Shown piece after piece: positions 51,551 to 60,562 of a DNA stretch of 64,000 nt (its first letter is position 1; every line of letters starts with the position of its first letter). The DNA lies in contig CATYVH010000001.1 in NCBI GenBank assembly GCA_958413765.1, positions 138,043-202,042 of the forward strand, given 5' to 3'. This DNA comes from an uncultured Collinsella sp. GTDB taxonomy: Bacteria; Actinomycetota; Coriobacteriia; Coriobacteriales; Coriobacteriaceae. A model generated the notes under the pieces. The model was not told where the DNA came from. It did no database searches and was given only the letters and a program-made list of their open reading frames with translations. The position numbers and the translations under genes are program-made.

Positions 51551-52897
51551 ATGGAACACGACCTCACACGCGGCAATGTCCTTAAGACCATCGCGGTCTT
51601 TGCCCTGCCCTATATGCTCTCGTACTTTTTGCAGATGCTCTACGGCATGGCCGACCTGTACATGATGGGACAGTTTAGCGGCGCCGCCGGCATCACCGCC
51701 GTGGGCAACGGCGCGCAGACGCTCTATATCATTACCGTGACGCTCGTGGGCCTGGCCATGGGAACGACGGTTATCGTCGGCCACGCCGTGGGCTCGCGCC
51801 GGTTTGACCGCGCCGAGACCGCTATCGGCAATACCATCACGCTCTTTATGGGTGTCTCGGTGGTACTGGCCGCTGCCTTGCTCGCACTGTGCCCGCAGAT
51901 CGTGGCACTCATTGGCACGCCGGCCGAGGCGGTCGAGGGCACCGCCGCCTACCTGCGCATTTGCTTTATCGGCATTCCCTTTATCGCCGCGTACAACATT
52001 CTTTCGGCCATCTTTCGCGGCCTGGGCGATTCGCGCTCGCCCATGTACGTGATTGGCGTGGCATGCATCATCAACATCGCGCTCGATTTTCTGTTTATCG
52101 GCCACATGGGGCTCGGCCCCGTGGGCGCGGCGCTCGGCACGGTGACCGCGCAGACGGCCAGCGTTGCCCTCGCGCTCGTGTGGCTCAAGAGCCGCCGCAC
52201 GAACATCCACGTTAAGCGCAGCGACCTGCGCCCGCAGCCCGAGGTGCTCGGTAGCATTCTTAAGATCGGCGTGCCCGTGGCCGTGCAGGACGGCTGCATC
52301 CAGGTGGCGTTTATGTTCATCACCGTCATCGCCAACCACCGCGGTCTGGTCGACGCCGCCGCCGTGGGCCTGGTCGAAAAGATGATCAGCTTTTTGTTCA
52401 TTGTGCCGAGTTCCATGGGCGCTACCGTCAGCGCGCTCACGGCGCAAAATGCCGGCGCGGGCAAGGGCGATCGCGCGCGTCAGGTACTCAAGGACGCCAT
52501 GACCATCTCGGTGGTGTACGGCTGCCTGATCACGGTGCTGATGTGGCTGGTGGCGCCGGCGTTTATCGGCTTTTTTGCCAAGGACGCTGCAGTAGTCGCC
52601 GCCGGTACCGGCTATATGCGCAGCTATATTTTCGACGCGATCTTTGCCGGCATCCACATTTGCTTTAGCGGCTTTTTCGCTGCGTATGGCAAGAGCTACA
52701 TTGGCTTTGCGCACAACGTGCTGGCCGTGGTGCTCATTCGCGTGCCCGGCGCATGGCTGCTGTCGAACGCCTATTCCGACACGCTGTTCCCCATGGGCAT
52801 CGCCTCACCGTGCGGGTCGATTCTGTCGGCGGGCATCTGCGTGATTGCATTTACCGTGCTCAACCGGCGCGGGGCTTTTGACAAGCTGGTGGCGTAG
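51551..52897 (+). CDS. MATE-family efflux transporter
   Basis: The 448-residue protein has about 12 transmembrane helices in two homologous halves, each with a MATE-type motif (ALPYMLSYFLQMLYGMAD at the start; GNGAQTLYIITVTLVGLAMG; GIPFIAAYNILSAIFRGLGD). It exports cationic compounds using a sodium or proton gradient. The start ATG 51551 has a weak AGAAAG site. The downstream MerR gene is 55 bp away on the same strand, suggesting drug-inducible control. Confidence 0.9.
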   Translation: MEHDLTRGNVLKTIAVFALPYMLSYFLQMLYGMADLYMMGQFSGAAGITAVGNGAQTLYIITVTLVGLAMGTTVIVGHAVGSRRFDRAETAIGNTITLFMGVSVVLAAALLALCPQIVALIGTPAEAVEGTAAYLRICFIGIPFIAAYNILSAIFRGLGDSRSPMYVIGVACIINIALDFLFIGHMGLGPVGAALGTVTAQTASVALALVWLKSRRTNIHVKRSDLRPQPEVLGSILKIGVPVAVQDGCIQVAFMFITVIANHRGLVDAAAVGLVEKMISFLFIVPSSMGATVSALTAQNAGAGKGDRARQVLKDAMTISVVYGCLITVLMWLVAPAFIGFFAKDAAVVAAGTGYMRSYIFDAIFAGIHICFSGFFAAYGKSYIGFAHNVLAVVLIRVPGAWLLSNAYSDTLFPMGIASPCGSILSAGICVIAFTVLNRRGAFDKLVA

Positions 52898-52952
52898 CGG
52901 GGCGACGCGGGCCTAGCGCCTCTCCCCTGTTTTTACCGAAAGGAGTGGTCCT

Positions 52953-53801
52953 GTGACCGACATGCCAAGTGAACACACCGAGGGCCTGCTCCGCATTGGC
53001 GAGGTGGCGCGCCTGCTCAATTTAAGCGTGGGCACACTGCGTCATTACGAGCAGATGGGGCTGTTGGAGCCGGCATATGTCGATCCGGCAAGTGGGTACC
53101 GCTACTACGGATCGCGGCAGCTCTCCACCCTCAACACCATCGGCAACCTGCGCGTTCTCGACTTGCCGCTGGCGCAGATTCGCGAGTTTGTCACTACGCG
53201 CGATATGGATTTGATACAACGGCAACTGACCAAGCAACAGGAGTTAATTGAGCACAGGCGGCGTGAGTTGGAGCGCATGTCGCGCAAGATTGACCAGCGG
53301 CTTGCCTTGCTTCATGGCGCTTTGAATGCTGATCTCGACACCATTAGCGAAATCGAGGAACCCGAACTTCGCTGCGCCACGCTGCACGAGCGCGTCAATC
53401 CCACCGACGCCTATTCGCTGGGATGGCATATCCGCCAGCTTCAGCAGGGGCAGCACGAAACCTTTGCCTATCTGGGCAATCTGGGTGTGGGCATCGCGCC
53501 CGAACGCCTCGCCGCCGGCGACTTTGATGGCTACGACGAGGTCTTCCTGCTGCTCGATGACACCGATGATTACTTGGGCGACGTTGAGACGCGACCTGCC
53601 GCGCGCTGCCTGACCATAAGCTTCCGCGGCACGCACGGGCAAGCAGCCCCGCGCTATAAGCAGCTGCTCGGCTATATGCGCGAGCACAACCTGGCGCCCA
53701 CCGGGCCTTCGCGCGAGATCGCCCTTATCGACGACATCATCAGCGACGACCCGGCAACCTACGTAACGCAGATCACGGTGCCGGTTGCCCCAGCAAAGTA
53801 A
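52953..53801 (+). CDS. MerR-family transcriptional regulator
   Basis: The 282-residue protein has an N-terminal MerR winged helix (IGEVARLLNLSVGTLRHYEQ near residue 11, YVDPASGYRYYGSRQL). A coiled-coil dimer helix and a C-terminal domain of about 150 residues resembling the GyrI-like drug-sensing fold follow. It starts at GTG with AAAGGAG at good spacing. It lies just downstream of a MATE pump, so a multidrug sensor of the BmrR type is plausible. A terminator follows. Confidence 0.88.
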   Translation: MTDMPSEHTEGLLRIGEVARLLNLSVGTLRHYEQMGLLEPAYVDPASGYRYYGSRQLSTLNTIGNLRVLDLPLAQIREFVTTRDMDLIQRQLTKQQELIEHRRRELERMSRKIDQRLALLHGALNADLDTISEIEEPELRCATLHERVNPTDAYSLGWHIRQLQQGQHETFAYLGNLGVGIAPERLAAGDFDGYDEVFLLLDDTDDYLGDVETRPAARCLTISFRGTHGQAAPRYKQLLGYMREHNLAPTGPSREIALIDDIISDDPATYVTQITVPVAPAK

Positions 53802-53805
53802 GAAC

Positions 53806-53834
53806 CGCCCGGAAGGCATCGTGCTTCCGGGCGG
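53806..53834. terminator. Terminator between the MerR gene and ligA
   Basis: CCGCCCGGAAG-GCATCGTG-CTTCCGGGCGG, an 11-bp stem between converging genes, followed by ATCTTCACTTT. Confidence 0.78.
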
Positions 53835-53858
53835 ATCTTCACTTTGGTTATCGATGCG

Positions 53859-56087
53859 CTAAGCCCGGGGCACCTCGCCAGTAGCCAAGATCCGCTCGAG
53901 CGCATCCTCGTCCAGTACGGGCACACCCAACTGCTCGGCCTTGGTGAGCTTGGAACCCGCCTTGGGGCCGGCGACCAGATAGCTCGTCTTCTTTGACACG
54001 CTACCCGAAACCTTGGCGCCGAGCACCTTGAGCGCCGCGCCCGCCTCGTCGCGAGTGCGGTTGACGAGCGTGCCGGTGAGCACGAAGGTCAGACCCGCAA
54101 GCGGCTGTGCGTCGGCGAGCTCGCCCGCCACGCCAGCGTCGGCCGCGGCTTGCGCGTGCGCGGCGCCCAAGTCGACCTCGAGCGACAGACCAGCCTGGCG
54201 CAAGCGCTCCAGCACGGCGAGGTTTTCGGGCACGGCCAGGAACTGTTTGACGCTCGCCGCAATCTTGGGACCGATGCCCTCGCACTCGGCAATATCCTCT
54301 TCGCTCGCCAAGATGAGCTTGTCGATCGACAGAAACCGCTCGGCGATGACCTCGCCCACGCTCTTGCCCACATGACGGATGCCCAGGGCAAACAGCACAC
54401 GCCCGAGTGGCTGGCTCTTGGACTTGTTGAGCTCGGCGATGATTTTCTCGGCCGTCTTAAGGCCTACCGGAATGGGATCGCCCTTCTTAACGCCCTTTTT
54501 GCTGTTGGAGCTGGCGTACACGCGCCCCGTGTCCAGGCCGGCGATGTCGTCGACCGTGAGCTGGTAGAAGTCCGCGACATCGTGGATCAGGCCAGCGGCG
54601 ATCATCTTGTCGACGATCTCGTCGCCCAGGCCGTCGACGTCCATGCAGCCGCGGCTCACCCAGTGGAGCAGGCGCTCCTTGAGCTGTGCGGGGCAGTCGA
54701 TGGACACGCAGCGGTAGGCCACCTCGCCATCCTCGTGAACCACGGGGCTGCCGCACACGGGGCAGACCTCGGGCATGTGCCAGTCGACCGAATCGGCCGG
54801 GCGCTTGTCGAGCACCGGGCCCACGACCTCGGGGATTACGTCGCCCGCCTTGTGCACGATGATAGTGTCGCCCTCGCGCACGTTCTTGCGGCGGATCTCG
54901 TCGATGTTGTGCAGCGTGGCGCGCGCGATGGTGGAGCCGGCGACCGTCACCGGGTCGAACTCGGCGACCGGCGTGAGCACGCCGGTGCGACCCACCTGGA
55001 TGCGAATCTCGCGCAGGACGGTCTGCTTTTCCTCGGGCGGGAACTTAAAGGCGATGGCCCAACGCGGCGCGCGGGCGGTAAAGCCCAGGTCGAGCTGCTG
55101 TTGGAAGCTGTCGACCTTTACGACCACGCCGTCGATGTCGTAGTCCAGGTCGCCGCGATGCTCAAGCGCCTGGGCACAGAACTCGTGAACCTCAGCCGGT
55201 GTGGCGCAACGGGCAACGTTGGGGTTGACGCTAAAGCCGGCGCTACGCAGCCAGTCCAGGAACTCGCGCTGGCTGTGGACGTGCAGCGGATCGGTATCGG
55301 CAATGGCGTAGATAAAGGTAGCCAGGTCGCGGCGCGCCGTGACCTTGGGGTCCTTTTGGCGCAGGCTGCCGGCGGCGGCGTTGCGCGGGTTGGCAAAGGG
55401 GTCGCGGCCCTCGGCATCGGCCTCTTCATTCAGACGCACAAAGCTGCCCTTGGGCATGTACACCTCGCCGCGTACCTCAATGGTACGCTCGCGGTCGGCG
55501 CCCATGTGGGCGAGCGCCGGCTCGGACAGGTGCATGGGCACATCCTTGATGGTACGGACATTGAGCGACACATCCTCGCCCGTGGTGCCGTCGCCGCGCG
55601 TGGCGGCGCGCACAAAGGTGCCGTTTTGATAGGTAAGCGCCACGCCCAGACCGTCGATCTTAAGCTCGCAGGTATAGGTGACGCTGCCGGCACCGAGCGC
55701 ATCCTCGGCGCGCTGGAGCCACGCGTCAAGTTCGTCCAGATCCATAGCATCGTCCATGGAATACATGCGCGCCATATGTGTGACCGGTGTAAACTGCTCG
55801 CTCACGTAGCCGCCCACGCGCTGGGTATAGCTGTCGGGCGTCACCAGGTCGGGGTAGGTCGCCTCGATCTGCTGCAGCTCAACGAGCATTTTGTCAAAGG
55901 CGGCGTCCGTGATCTCGGGCGCATCGAGCATGTAGTAGCGATAGGCGTGGTAATCGAGCTCGTGGCGCAGCTCGGCCGCACGCGCTGCCGCCTGGGCACG
56001 AGCATCGGCCGGTGCAGCGGTATCCGTGCTCGCGGGCGTTTCGGTATCGATGTCCACGCCGTCACCAAACAGGCTCGATTGCTCCAT
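53859..56087 (-). CDS. ligA: NAD-dependent DNA ligase
   Basis: The 742-residue essential ligase seals nicks using NAD+. It has the Ia domain (YHAYRYYMLDAPEITD), the adenylated Lys143 in CELKIDGLG, an OB fold (GDTIIVHKAGDVIPEVV), a four-cysteine zinc finger (CPVCGSP...CVSIDCP), the helix-hairpin-helix region and a C-terminal BRCT domain (LTGTLVNRTRDEAG). An extra N-terminal segment of about 35 residues is low-complexity. The start at 56087 has AAGGAG. The BRCT domain is preceded by a short Ala-rich insertion. Confidence 0.97.
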   Translation of the reverse strand: MEQSSLFGDGVDIDTETPASTDTAAPADARAQAAARAAELRHELDYHAYRYYMLDAPEITDAAFDKMLVELQQIEATYPDLVTPDSYTQRVGGYVSEQFTPVTHMARMYSMDDAMDLDELDAWLQRAEDALGAGSVTYTCELKIDGLGVALTYQNGTFVRAATRGDGTTGEDVSLNVRTIKDVPMHLSEPALAHMGADRERTIEVRGEVYMPKGSFVRLNEEADAEGRDPFANPRNAAAGSLRQKDPKVTARRDLATFIYAIADTDPLHVHSQREFLDWLRSAGFSVNPNVARCATPAEVHEFCAQALEHRGDLDYDIDGVVVKVDSFQQQLDLGFTARAPRWAIAFKFPPEEKQTVLREIRIQVGRTGVLTPVAEFDPVTVAGSTIARATLHNIDEIRRKNVREGDTIIVHKAGDVIPEVVGPVLDKRPADSVDWHMPEVCPVCGSPVVHEDGEVAYRCVSIDCPAQLKERLLHWVSRGCMDVDGLGDEIVDKMIAAGLIHDVADFYQLTVDDIAGLDTGRVYASSNSKKGVKKGDPIPVGLKTAEKIIAELNKSKSQPLGRVLFALGIRHVGKSVGEVIAERFLSIDKLILASEEDIAECEGIGPKIAASVKQFLAVPENLAVLERLRQAGLSLEVDLGAAHAQAAADAGVAGELADAQPLAGLTFVLTGTLVNRTRDEAGAALKVLGAKVSGSVSKKTSYLVAGPKAGSKLTKAEQLGVPVLDEDALERILATGEVPRA

Positions 56088-56274
56088 AGCGGCACTCCTT
56101 CGCTCGATTTCAAACGGATACAAGAGTACCACCGGTCGCGATGGAGCCAAATCGCCCTTTCCAACCGCACCGAATCGGCAGCCATCAAACTGGAGTGGAT
56201 CGCGCGTTCAAACCATGCCCTTGCCGTTTCTAAATGATCCGTTTTCCTCCGTCTCCAAGGGATCATCGCGAAAA

Positions 56275-56310
56275 GAGGGGCTGTCCCGCGTTGGCGGAAC
56301 AGCCCCTCTG
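56275..56310 (-). terminator. Terminator of the HtrA-type protease gene
   Basis: AGAGGGGCTGT ... ACAGCCCCTCT, 11-bp stem with 14-nt loop, followed by TTTTCGCG on the minus strand, 25 bp after the stop codon. Confidence 0.8.
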
Positions 56311-56335
56311 GCTTCGATATGTGCGATACAGCTCG

Positions 56336-57796
56336 TTAGAAACCCTGGCCGTAGCCCTGGCCCTGGCCCTGCTGGCCGAGCAGCTCCTCCAGGTACTGGC
56401 GCAGCTGCTCATCGGTAATACCGCCGTTGCCAGTGTCGGTTGCACTGTCGTTCTGCTGCTGGTTCTGCAGTTCCTCGTCGGAGCCCAGCTCGACGGTGAC
56501 CTTCTTCTCTTCCTTGCCGCGCATGAGCGTGATTTCGACCTTCTCGCCCACCTCGTGGCTGCGTAGTGCGATGATCAGGCCATCGGCGCTCGTAATCTCG
56601 TCGTCGCCCAGCTTGGTAATGACATCGCCCTCTTGGATACCGGCCTTGGCAGCAGGACCGTCCTCGACGACGCTCGCCACATACGCGCCGCTATCGGTGC
56701 TCAGCTTGTTGGTACGGGCGTTGAGCGCGTTGACGCTCGAAAGCGTGGCGCCCATGTACGGATGCACCGGCGTCTTACCGTCGATAATCTGGTCGGCAAT
56801 GTTCTTGGCGTAGTTAACCGGAATGGCAAAGCCCACGCCCGAGCTGGAGCCCGAATAGCTCTCGATGAGCGAGTTGATACCCACGAGCTCGCCGTTGTCG
56901 TTAACGAGCGCGCCGCCGGAGTTGCCCGGGTTGATGGCGGCATCGGTCTGGATCATGTTGGCATAGATGGTGTTACCGCTGGTAGAGCTCATGGCCGTGG
57001 AGCGATACAGCGCCGACACGATGCCCGTGGATACAGATTGCTCGTTGCCAAACGGCGAGCCGATCGCCATGACCCACTCGCCCACGTTGAGCTTGGAGGA
57101 GTCACCAATCTCGATCGGGGTGAGCTTGGAAGCATCGGCGTCCTTGAGCTTGATGACGGCCAGGTCGCTCGAGGCATCGTTGCCCACGAACTCGGCCTCG
57201 TACGTAGTGCCGTCATCCATGGTCACCACGTACTGATCGTAGCCATCGACCACGTGGTTGTTGGTGAGAATGTGGCCCTCGGTATCGAGTACTACGCCCG
57301 AGCCGACGCTGCCCGAGTTATTCGAATCGTCAGCAGACTGCGAAAGCGAGCCATTCTGGCCGCCGCTCGAAGTAGCGGTAATGGAGACCACAGAGGGCAG
57401 GGCCTTGGCAGAAACGGCCTCGGCCAGCGTGGTGTCCTCGGAATCAATCGTAATCTTTTGCGTCGACGAACCCGAAGCGCCCGCCGTCACGGCATTCTTG
57501 CCACCGCCGATATCGAGCGTGCCACTCATAATGAGTGCGATGACCAGCAGGGCGCCGCAGGCGCAGCCGGCAAGCGCCGTAATAAAGATCGGCAGCTTTT
57601 TGGTCTTGGTCTTGACCACTGTGTGCTTGTTTACAACCTGCTGGCTGCCCAGCGGCTTGCCGGTCTGCGTGTCGTATGCCTGCACGTAGGGAATGTTGCT
57701 GTCGGCAGGCGTCGACTCCACCTGCACACGCGGCTGCTGCTGGGTCTCGCCGGCGTTGCCCGCATCCTGGGGACGCTGGGAATCGTTCTCGCTCAT
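56336..57796 (-). CDS. HtrA/DegP-type membrane serine protease
   Basis: The 486-residue protein has a cytosolic N-terminus of about 65 residues, a transmembrane helix (about 69-90), an extracytoplasmic trypsin-like domain and one PDZ domain (about 370-460). The triad is visible: His181 in TNNHVVDG, Asp211 in SSDLAVIKL and Ser293 in NPGNSGGAL. It degrades or refolds misfolded exported proteins. The C-terminus is an unusual Gln/Gly-rich tail (GQQGQGQGYGQGF). The start at 57796 has AAAGGA. It faces the same way as the downstream ligA gene, separated by a terminator. Confidence 0.92.
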   Translation of the reverse strand: MSENDSQRPQDAGNAGETQQQPRVQVESTPADSNIPYVQAYDTQTGKPLGSQQVVNKHTVVKTKTKKLPIFITALAGCACGALLVIALIMSGTLDIGGGKNAVTAGASGSSTQKITIDSEDTTLAEAVSAKALPSVVSITATSSGGQNGSLSQSADDSNNSGSVGSGVVLDTEGHILTNNHVVDGYDQYVVTMDDGTTYEAEFVGNDASSDLAVIKLKDADASKLTPIEIGDSSKLNVGEWVMAIGSPFGNEQSVSTGIVSALYRSTAMSSTSGNTIYANMIQTDAAINPGNSGGALVNDNGELVGINSLIESYSGSSSGVGFAIPVNYAKNIADQIIDGKTPVHPYMGATLSSVNALNARTNKLSTDSGAYVASVVEDGPAAKAGIQEGDVITKLGDDEITSADGLIIALRSHEVGEKVEITLMRGKEEKKVTVELGSDEELQNQQQNDSATDTGNGGITDEQLRQYLEELLGQQGQGQGYGQGF

Positions 57797-57966
57797 AGCT
57801 GCGATCCTTTCGTCAAATAACCAAAGGCCCGCCAAACATGTGGCAGGCCATCATTGTTCACGTTGAGTTGTACCCCAATATGCGGGTGCAAGTGTATGAG
57901 AACGCAATCTTTTAGGAAGGCTTAAGTTCTGTTGCAGACCCGAAAGGGCCCCTCACCTGTGGCAAA

Positions 57967-58000
57967 ACCACCACAAAGGCGCCTGTTCCCTTTGTGGCGG
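57967..58000. repeat. Palindromic repeat family B, copy 4
   Basis: ACCACCACAAAGGCGCCTGT with CCCTTTGTGGCGG, just downstream of the regulator gene's stop codon. Confidence 0.72.
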
Positions 58001-58004
58001 AAAT

Positions 58005-58667
58005 CTAGTCCTTAAACAGATAGCCCACGCCGCGGACGGTGGTGATGTGTGCCGCGATCTGCGGGCCCACCTTGGAGCGGATGCGTCGGATATGCACGTC
58101 GACGGTGCGCGTACCGCCGCAGTACTCAAAGCCCCATACGCGGTGCAGCAGCACCTCGCGGCTGTAGGCGCGGTTGGGATGCGTCGCCAAAAAACTCAGC
58201 AGCGAGTACTCCATCAGCGTCAGGTCAATGGGCTCGCTATCGAGTGTCACCTGGTAGGTGGCCAGGTTGATCTCAAGGTTATCGATGTTGAGCACATCAT
58301 CGGAGGCGACGGGCTCCTCCTCGCCCATCAGACGCTGCGCACGAACCTTGAGCTCGTTGGGCGTCGCCGTGGGACATACAAAGTCGGCATGCGCATGATT
58401 CGGCAGGCGCAGGGTGCCGAGCGCCTCGTCGTCGACGATCACCAGCATGGGAACGCCGCCGCGGTCGTCAAGCCACTTGGCAATCTGATCGATGCGGTCG
58501 CTACGGATGCCATCGGAATCGAGAATCAGCAGGTCAAAGTCGTGCGCCGCAGTCGGCGAATCGGGGGTGGCCAGGCTCACCTCGACACCCAGGGTAGTCG
58601 TCAAGCTGCGGGCAAACTCGTGGAAGCGCGTCGTGCGCGCCATGAACAGGGCACTCTTTTCGGACAT
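58005..58667 (-). CDS. GlnR-like orphan OmpR-family regulator
   Basis: The 220-residue protein has a degenerate N-terminal receiver (acidic DLLILDSDG near residue 46, but no clear conserved Thr/Lys set) and a C-terminal OmpR-type winged helix (LTLMEYSLLSFLATHPNRAY, FEYCGGTRTVDVHIRRIRSK, ITTVRGVGYLF). The GGTRTVDVH(I/V)RR...TVR.VGYLF string matches actinobacterial GlnR, the nitrogen regulator with an atypical receiver. No sensor kinase gene lies nearby. It is 50 bp after glnA in the same direction, which supports a nitrogen role. The start at 58667 has GGAGG. It could instead be another orphan response regulator. Confidence 0.75.
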   Translation of the reverse strand: MSEKSALFMARTTRFHEFARSLTTTLGVEVSLATPDSPTAAHDFDLLILDSDGIRSDRIDQIAKWLDDRGGVPMLVIVDDEALGTLRLPNHAHADFVCPTATPNELKVRAQRLMGEEEPVASDDVLNIDNLEINLATYQVTLDSEPIDLTLMEYSLLSFLATHPNRAYSREVLLHRVWGFEYCGGTRTVDVHIRRIRSKVGPQIAAHITTVRGVGYLFKD

Positions 58668-58717
58668 ATCGGCCTCCAAAGAAATGAGCTCAATCGTACT
58701 GGGACAAGCCAGCGCGA

Positions 58718-60055
58718 TTAGGAGTTCGCCAGGTAGTGCTTGATCTCCCATTCGGTGATCGTGGATTCGAACTTATGCCACTCGTCGCGCTTCTTTTTGA
58801 GGAAGAATCCGTGGATGTGCTCGCCGAGGGCATCCTTCATAAACTGCGAGTCCTCAAAGACGTCGAGTGCCTCTTTAAGCGAGCGCGGCAGCGGCGTATA
58901 ACCGACCTCGAGCATCTGGCGGTCGTTGAGCTTGAGCGTCTCGGCCGTGGCCTCGGGCGGGAGCTCCAGCTTGCGCTCGATGCCGTCGAGGCCAGCCGCC
59001 AGCGTGACGGCGTTGACCAGATACGGGTTGGCCATGGGGTCGGGACTACGAAGCTCGATGCGCGTGGACAGCTGCTTGCCGGGCTTGTAGACCGGGATGC
59101 GGACCATGCTCGCGCGGTTGCGCAGGCCCCACGTGGCGTACTGTGGCACGGAGTCGCCGCCCGTGGTGATGCGCTTGTACGAGTTGACCGTGGGGTTGGT
59201 GATGGCACTGATCTCGCGGGCATGCGCCAGGATGCCAGCCATATAGTGCTTGGCGACGTCGGAGAGATGGTACTTCTCGTCGTCCTCGCCCCAAAAGACG
59301 TTGTTGCCGTCGTGATCGAACAGCGACTGATGCAAAAACATGGCGCTGCCGTCCTCGCCCGCCAGCGGCTTGGGCATAAAGGAGGCGTGGCAACCGCTCT
59401 CGTAGGCCTGCTGTTTAATGATGAGCTTGGCCGTGGTAATGGCGTCGGACATGCTCAGGGCCTCGGCGTGGCGCAGGCTCATGCCGTGCTGCGAGCGACC
59501 GGCGGCGTGGAAGGTGTACTCCACGGGCACGGACATCTTCTCGAGCGTAAGGACCGTGTTGCGGCGCAGGTCGCGCGCGGCGTCGCTCACCGAAAGATCG
59601 AAGTAGCCCACGTTGTCGAGCGGCTCGGGCGTGCGCTCGTCGGGAAAATAGTAGTACTCCAGCTCGGCGCCAACGTTGAGCAGGTAGCCGGCCTTCTCGG
59701 CCTTATGGAACATGCGGCGCAGCGCAGCGCGCGGGTCGCCGGCGAAGGGCTCGCGATCGGGAGTGCACACGTCGCAGAACACACGGGCGACGCCGTTGTG
59801 GCTCGGACGCCACGGCAAAATCTGGAAGGTCGAGGCATCAGGGAACGCCAGCATGTCGGCTTCCTCGGGCGTGGCAAAGCCCTCGATAGCCGAGCCGTCA
59901 AAGCCAATGCCCTCCTCAAATGCGACCTCGAGGTCCTCGGGGCTAATGGCAAAGTTTTTGAGGCGGCCGAGAATGTCGACAAACCACAGACGCACAAAGC
60001 GGATGTCACGCTGTTCTACGGAGCGGAGTACGTAATCGATGTTCTGCTGGTTCAT
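58718..60055 (-). CDS. glnA: Glutamine synthetase type I (alpha)
   Basis: The 445-residue enzyme assimilates ammonia into glutamine. It has GFDGSAIEGF, the metal-binding AELEYYYF near residue 140, the ATP loop MPKPLAGEDGSAMFLHQSL near 245, the NPTVNSYKR substrate segment, and RIELRSPDPMANPYL. The usual adenylylation tyrosine region of GSI-beta is absent, so this is the alpha class that is typically feedback-inhibited. GAAAGGGGAG precedes the ATG. The downstream gene is GlnR-like, and a candidate GlnR half-site lies upstream. Confidence 0.95.
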   Translation of the reverse strand: MNQQNIDYVLRSVEQRDIRFVRLWFVDILGRLKNFAISPEDLEVAFEEGIGFDGSAIEGFATPEEADMLAFPDASTFQILPWRPSHNGVARVFCDVCTPDREPFAGDPRAALRRMFHKAEKAGYLLNVGAELEYYYFPDERTPEPLDNVGYFDLSVSDAARDLRRNTVLTLEKMSVPVEYTFHAAGRSQHGMSLRHAEALSMSDAITTAKLIIKQQAYESGCHASFMPKPLAGEDGSAMFLHQSLFDHDGNNVFWGEDDEKYHLSDVAKHYMAGILAHAREISAITNPTVNSYKRITTGGDSVPQYATWGLRNRASMVRIPVYKPGKQLSTRIELRSPDPMANPYLVNAVTLAAGLDGIERKLELPPEATAETLKLNDRQMLEVGYTPLPRSLKEALDVFEDSQFMKDALGEHIHGFFLKKKRDEWHKFESTITEWEIKHYLANS

Positions 60056-60120
60056 GTCGCTCCCCTTTCTTTCGGGCGGGTTTCGACTGGTCTATACCGC
60101 AGATACTATCGCAGAAAAAT

Positions 60121-60136
60121 GTTTCCGCAGGGTTAA
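60121..60136 (-). promoter_or_regulatory. Candidate GlnR half-site upstream of glnA
   Basis: On the minus strand TTAAC-CCTGCG-GAAAC resembles the GlnR consensus GTnAC-N6-GAAAC with one changed base. It lies 65-80 bp before the glnA ATG. A TAGTAT hexamer follows, consistent with a nearby promoter. Confidence 0.4.
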
Positions 60137-60190
60137 AGCGTATCAAGCGCTCAAAAAAACGTGCGCGAGCAGGCCGTTGCGAACGAATGG

Positions 60191-60562
60191 CTAGCGTTCA
60201 GATTCGGAAACAATTTGCCTACAGGCTCGTTCCAGCGCCGGGAACTCCATCGTCACTGCATCCCAAACAACCGAACGGTCGACATTGCCGTAATCATGCG
60301 CGAGGTAATTTCTCATGCCGATAATTCCACGCCACTCAATTTCGGGATGAAGCCGCTGCGAGCGTTCCGACAACTTGCCCGCTTCTTCCGTCACCCTAAG
60401 CGCACACATCAAAAGGGAGTCCGCCAACGCCCTCGTCCGCACGTCATTTGCATGCAGAAACTGGTCCTCGGTGATACCAAAGGCCTTGATGCGCTCGTTC
60501 GTTTCAGAGATGGCATCCAAGACCTCTTGGGCGCGGAGACAGTCTGACTTACGCGCGATCAT
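60191..60562 (-). CDS. HepT-like toxin (HEPN domain)
   Basis: The 123-residue protein is all-helical with the HEPN RNase motif R-X4-H-X-Y: Arg84, His89 and Tyr91 in GMRNYLAHDYG. HepT proteins cut RNA until AMPylated on that tyrosine by the partner MntA. It overlaps the partner gene by 14 bp, with the partner upstream. The motif order and length fit HepT. Whether it is toxic was not shown by sequence. Confidence 0.85.
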   Translation of the reverse strand: MIARKSDCLRAQEVLDAISETNERIKAFGITEDQFLHANDVRTRALADSLLMCALRVTEEAGKLSERSQRLHPEIEWRGIIGMRNYLAHDYGNVDRSVVWDAVTMEFPALERACRQIVSESER

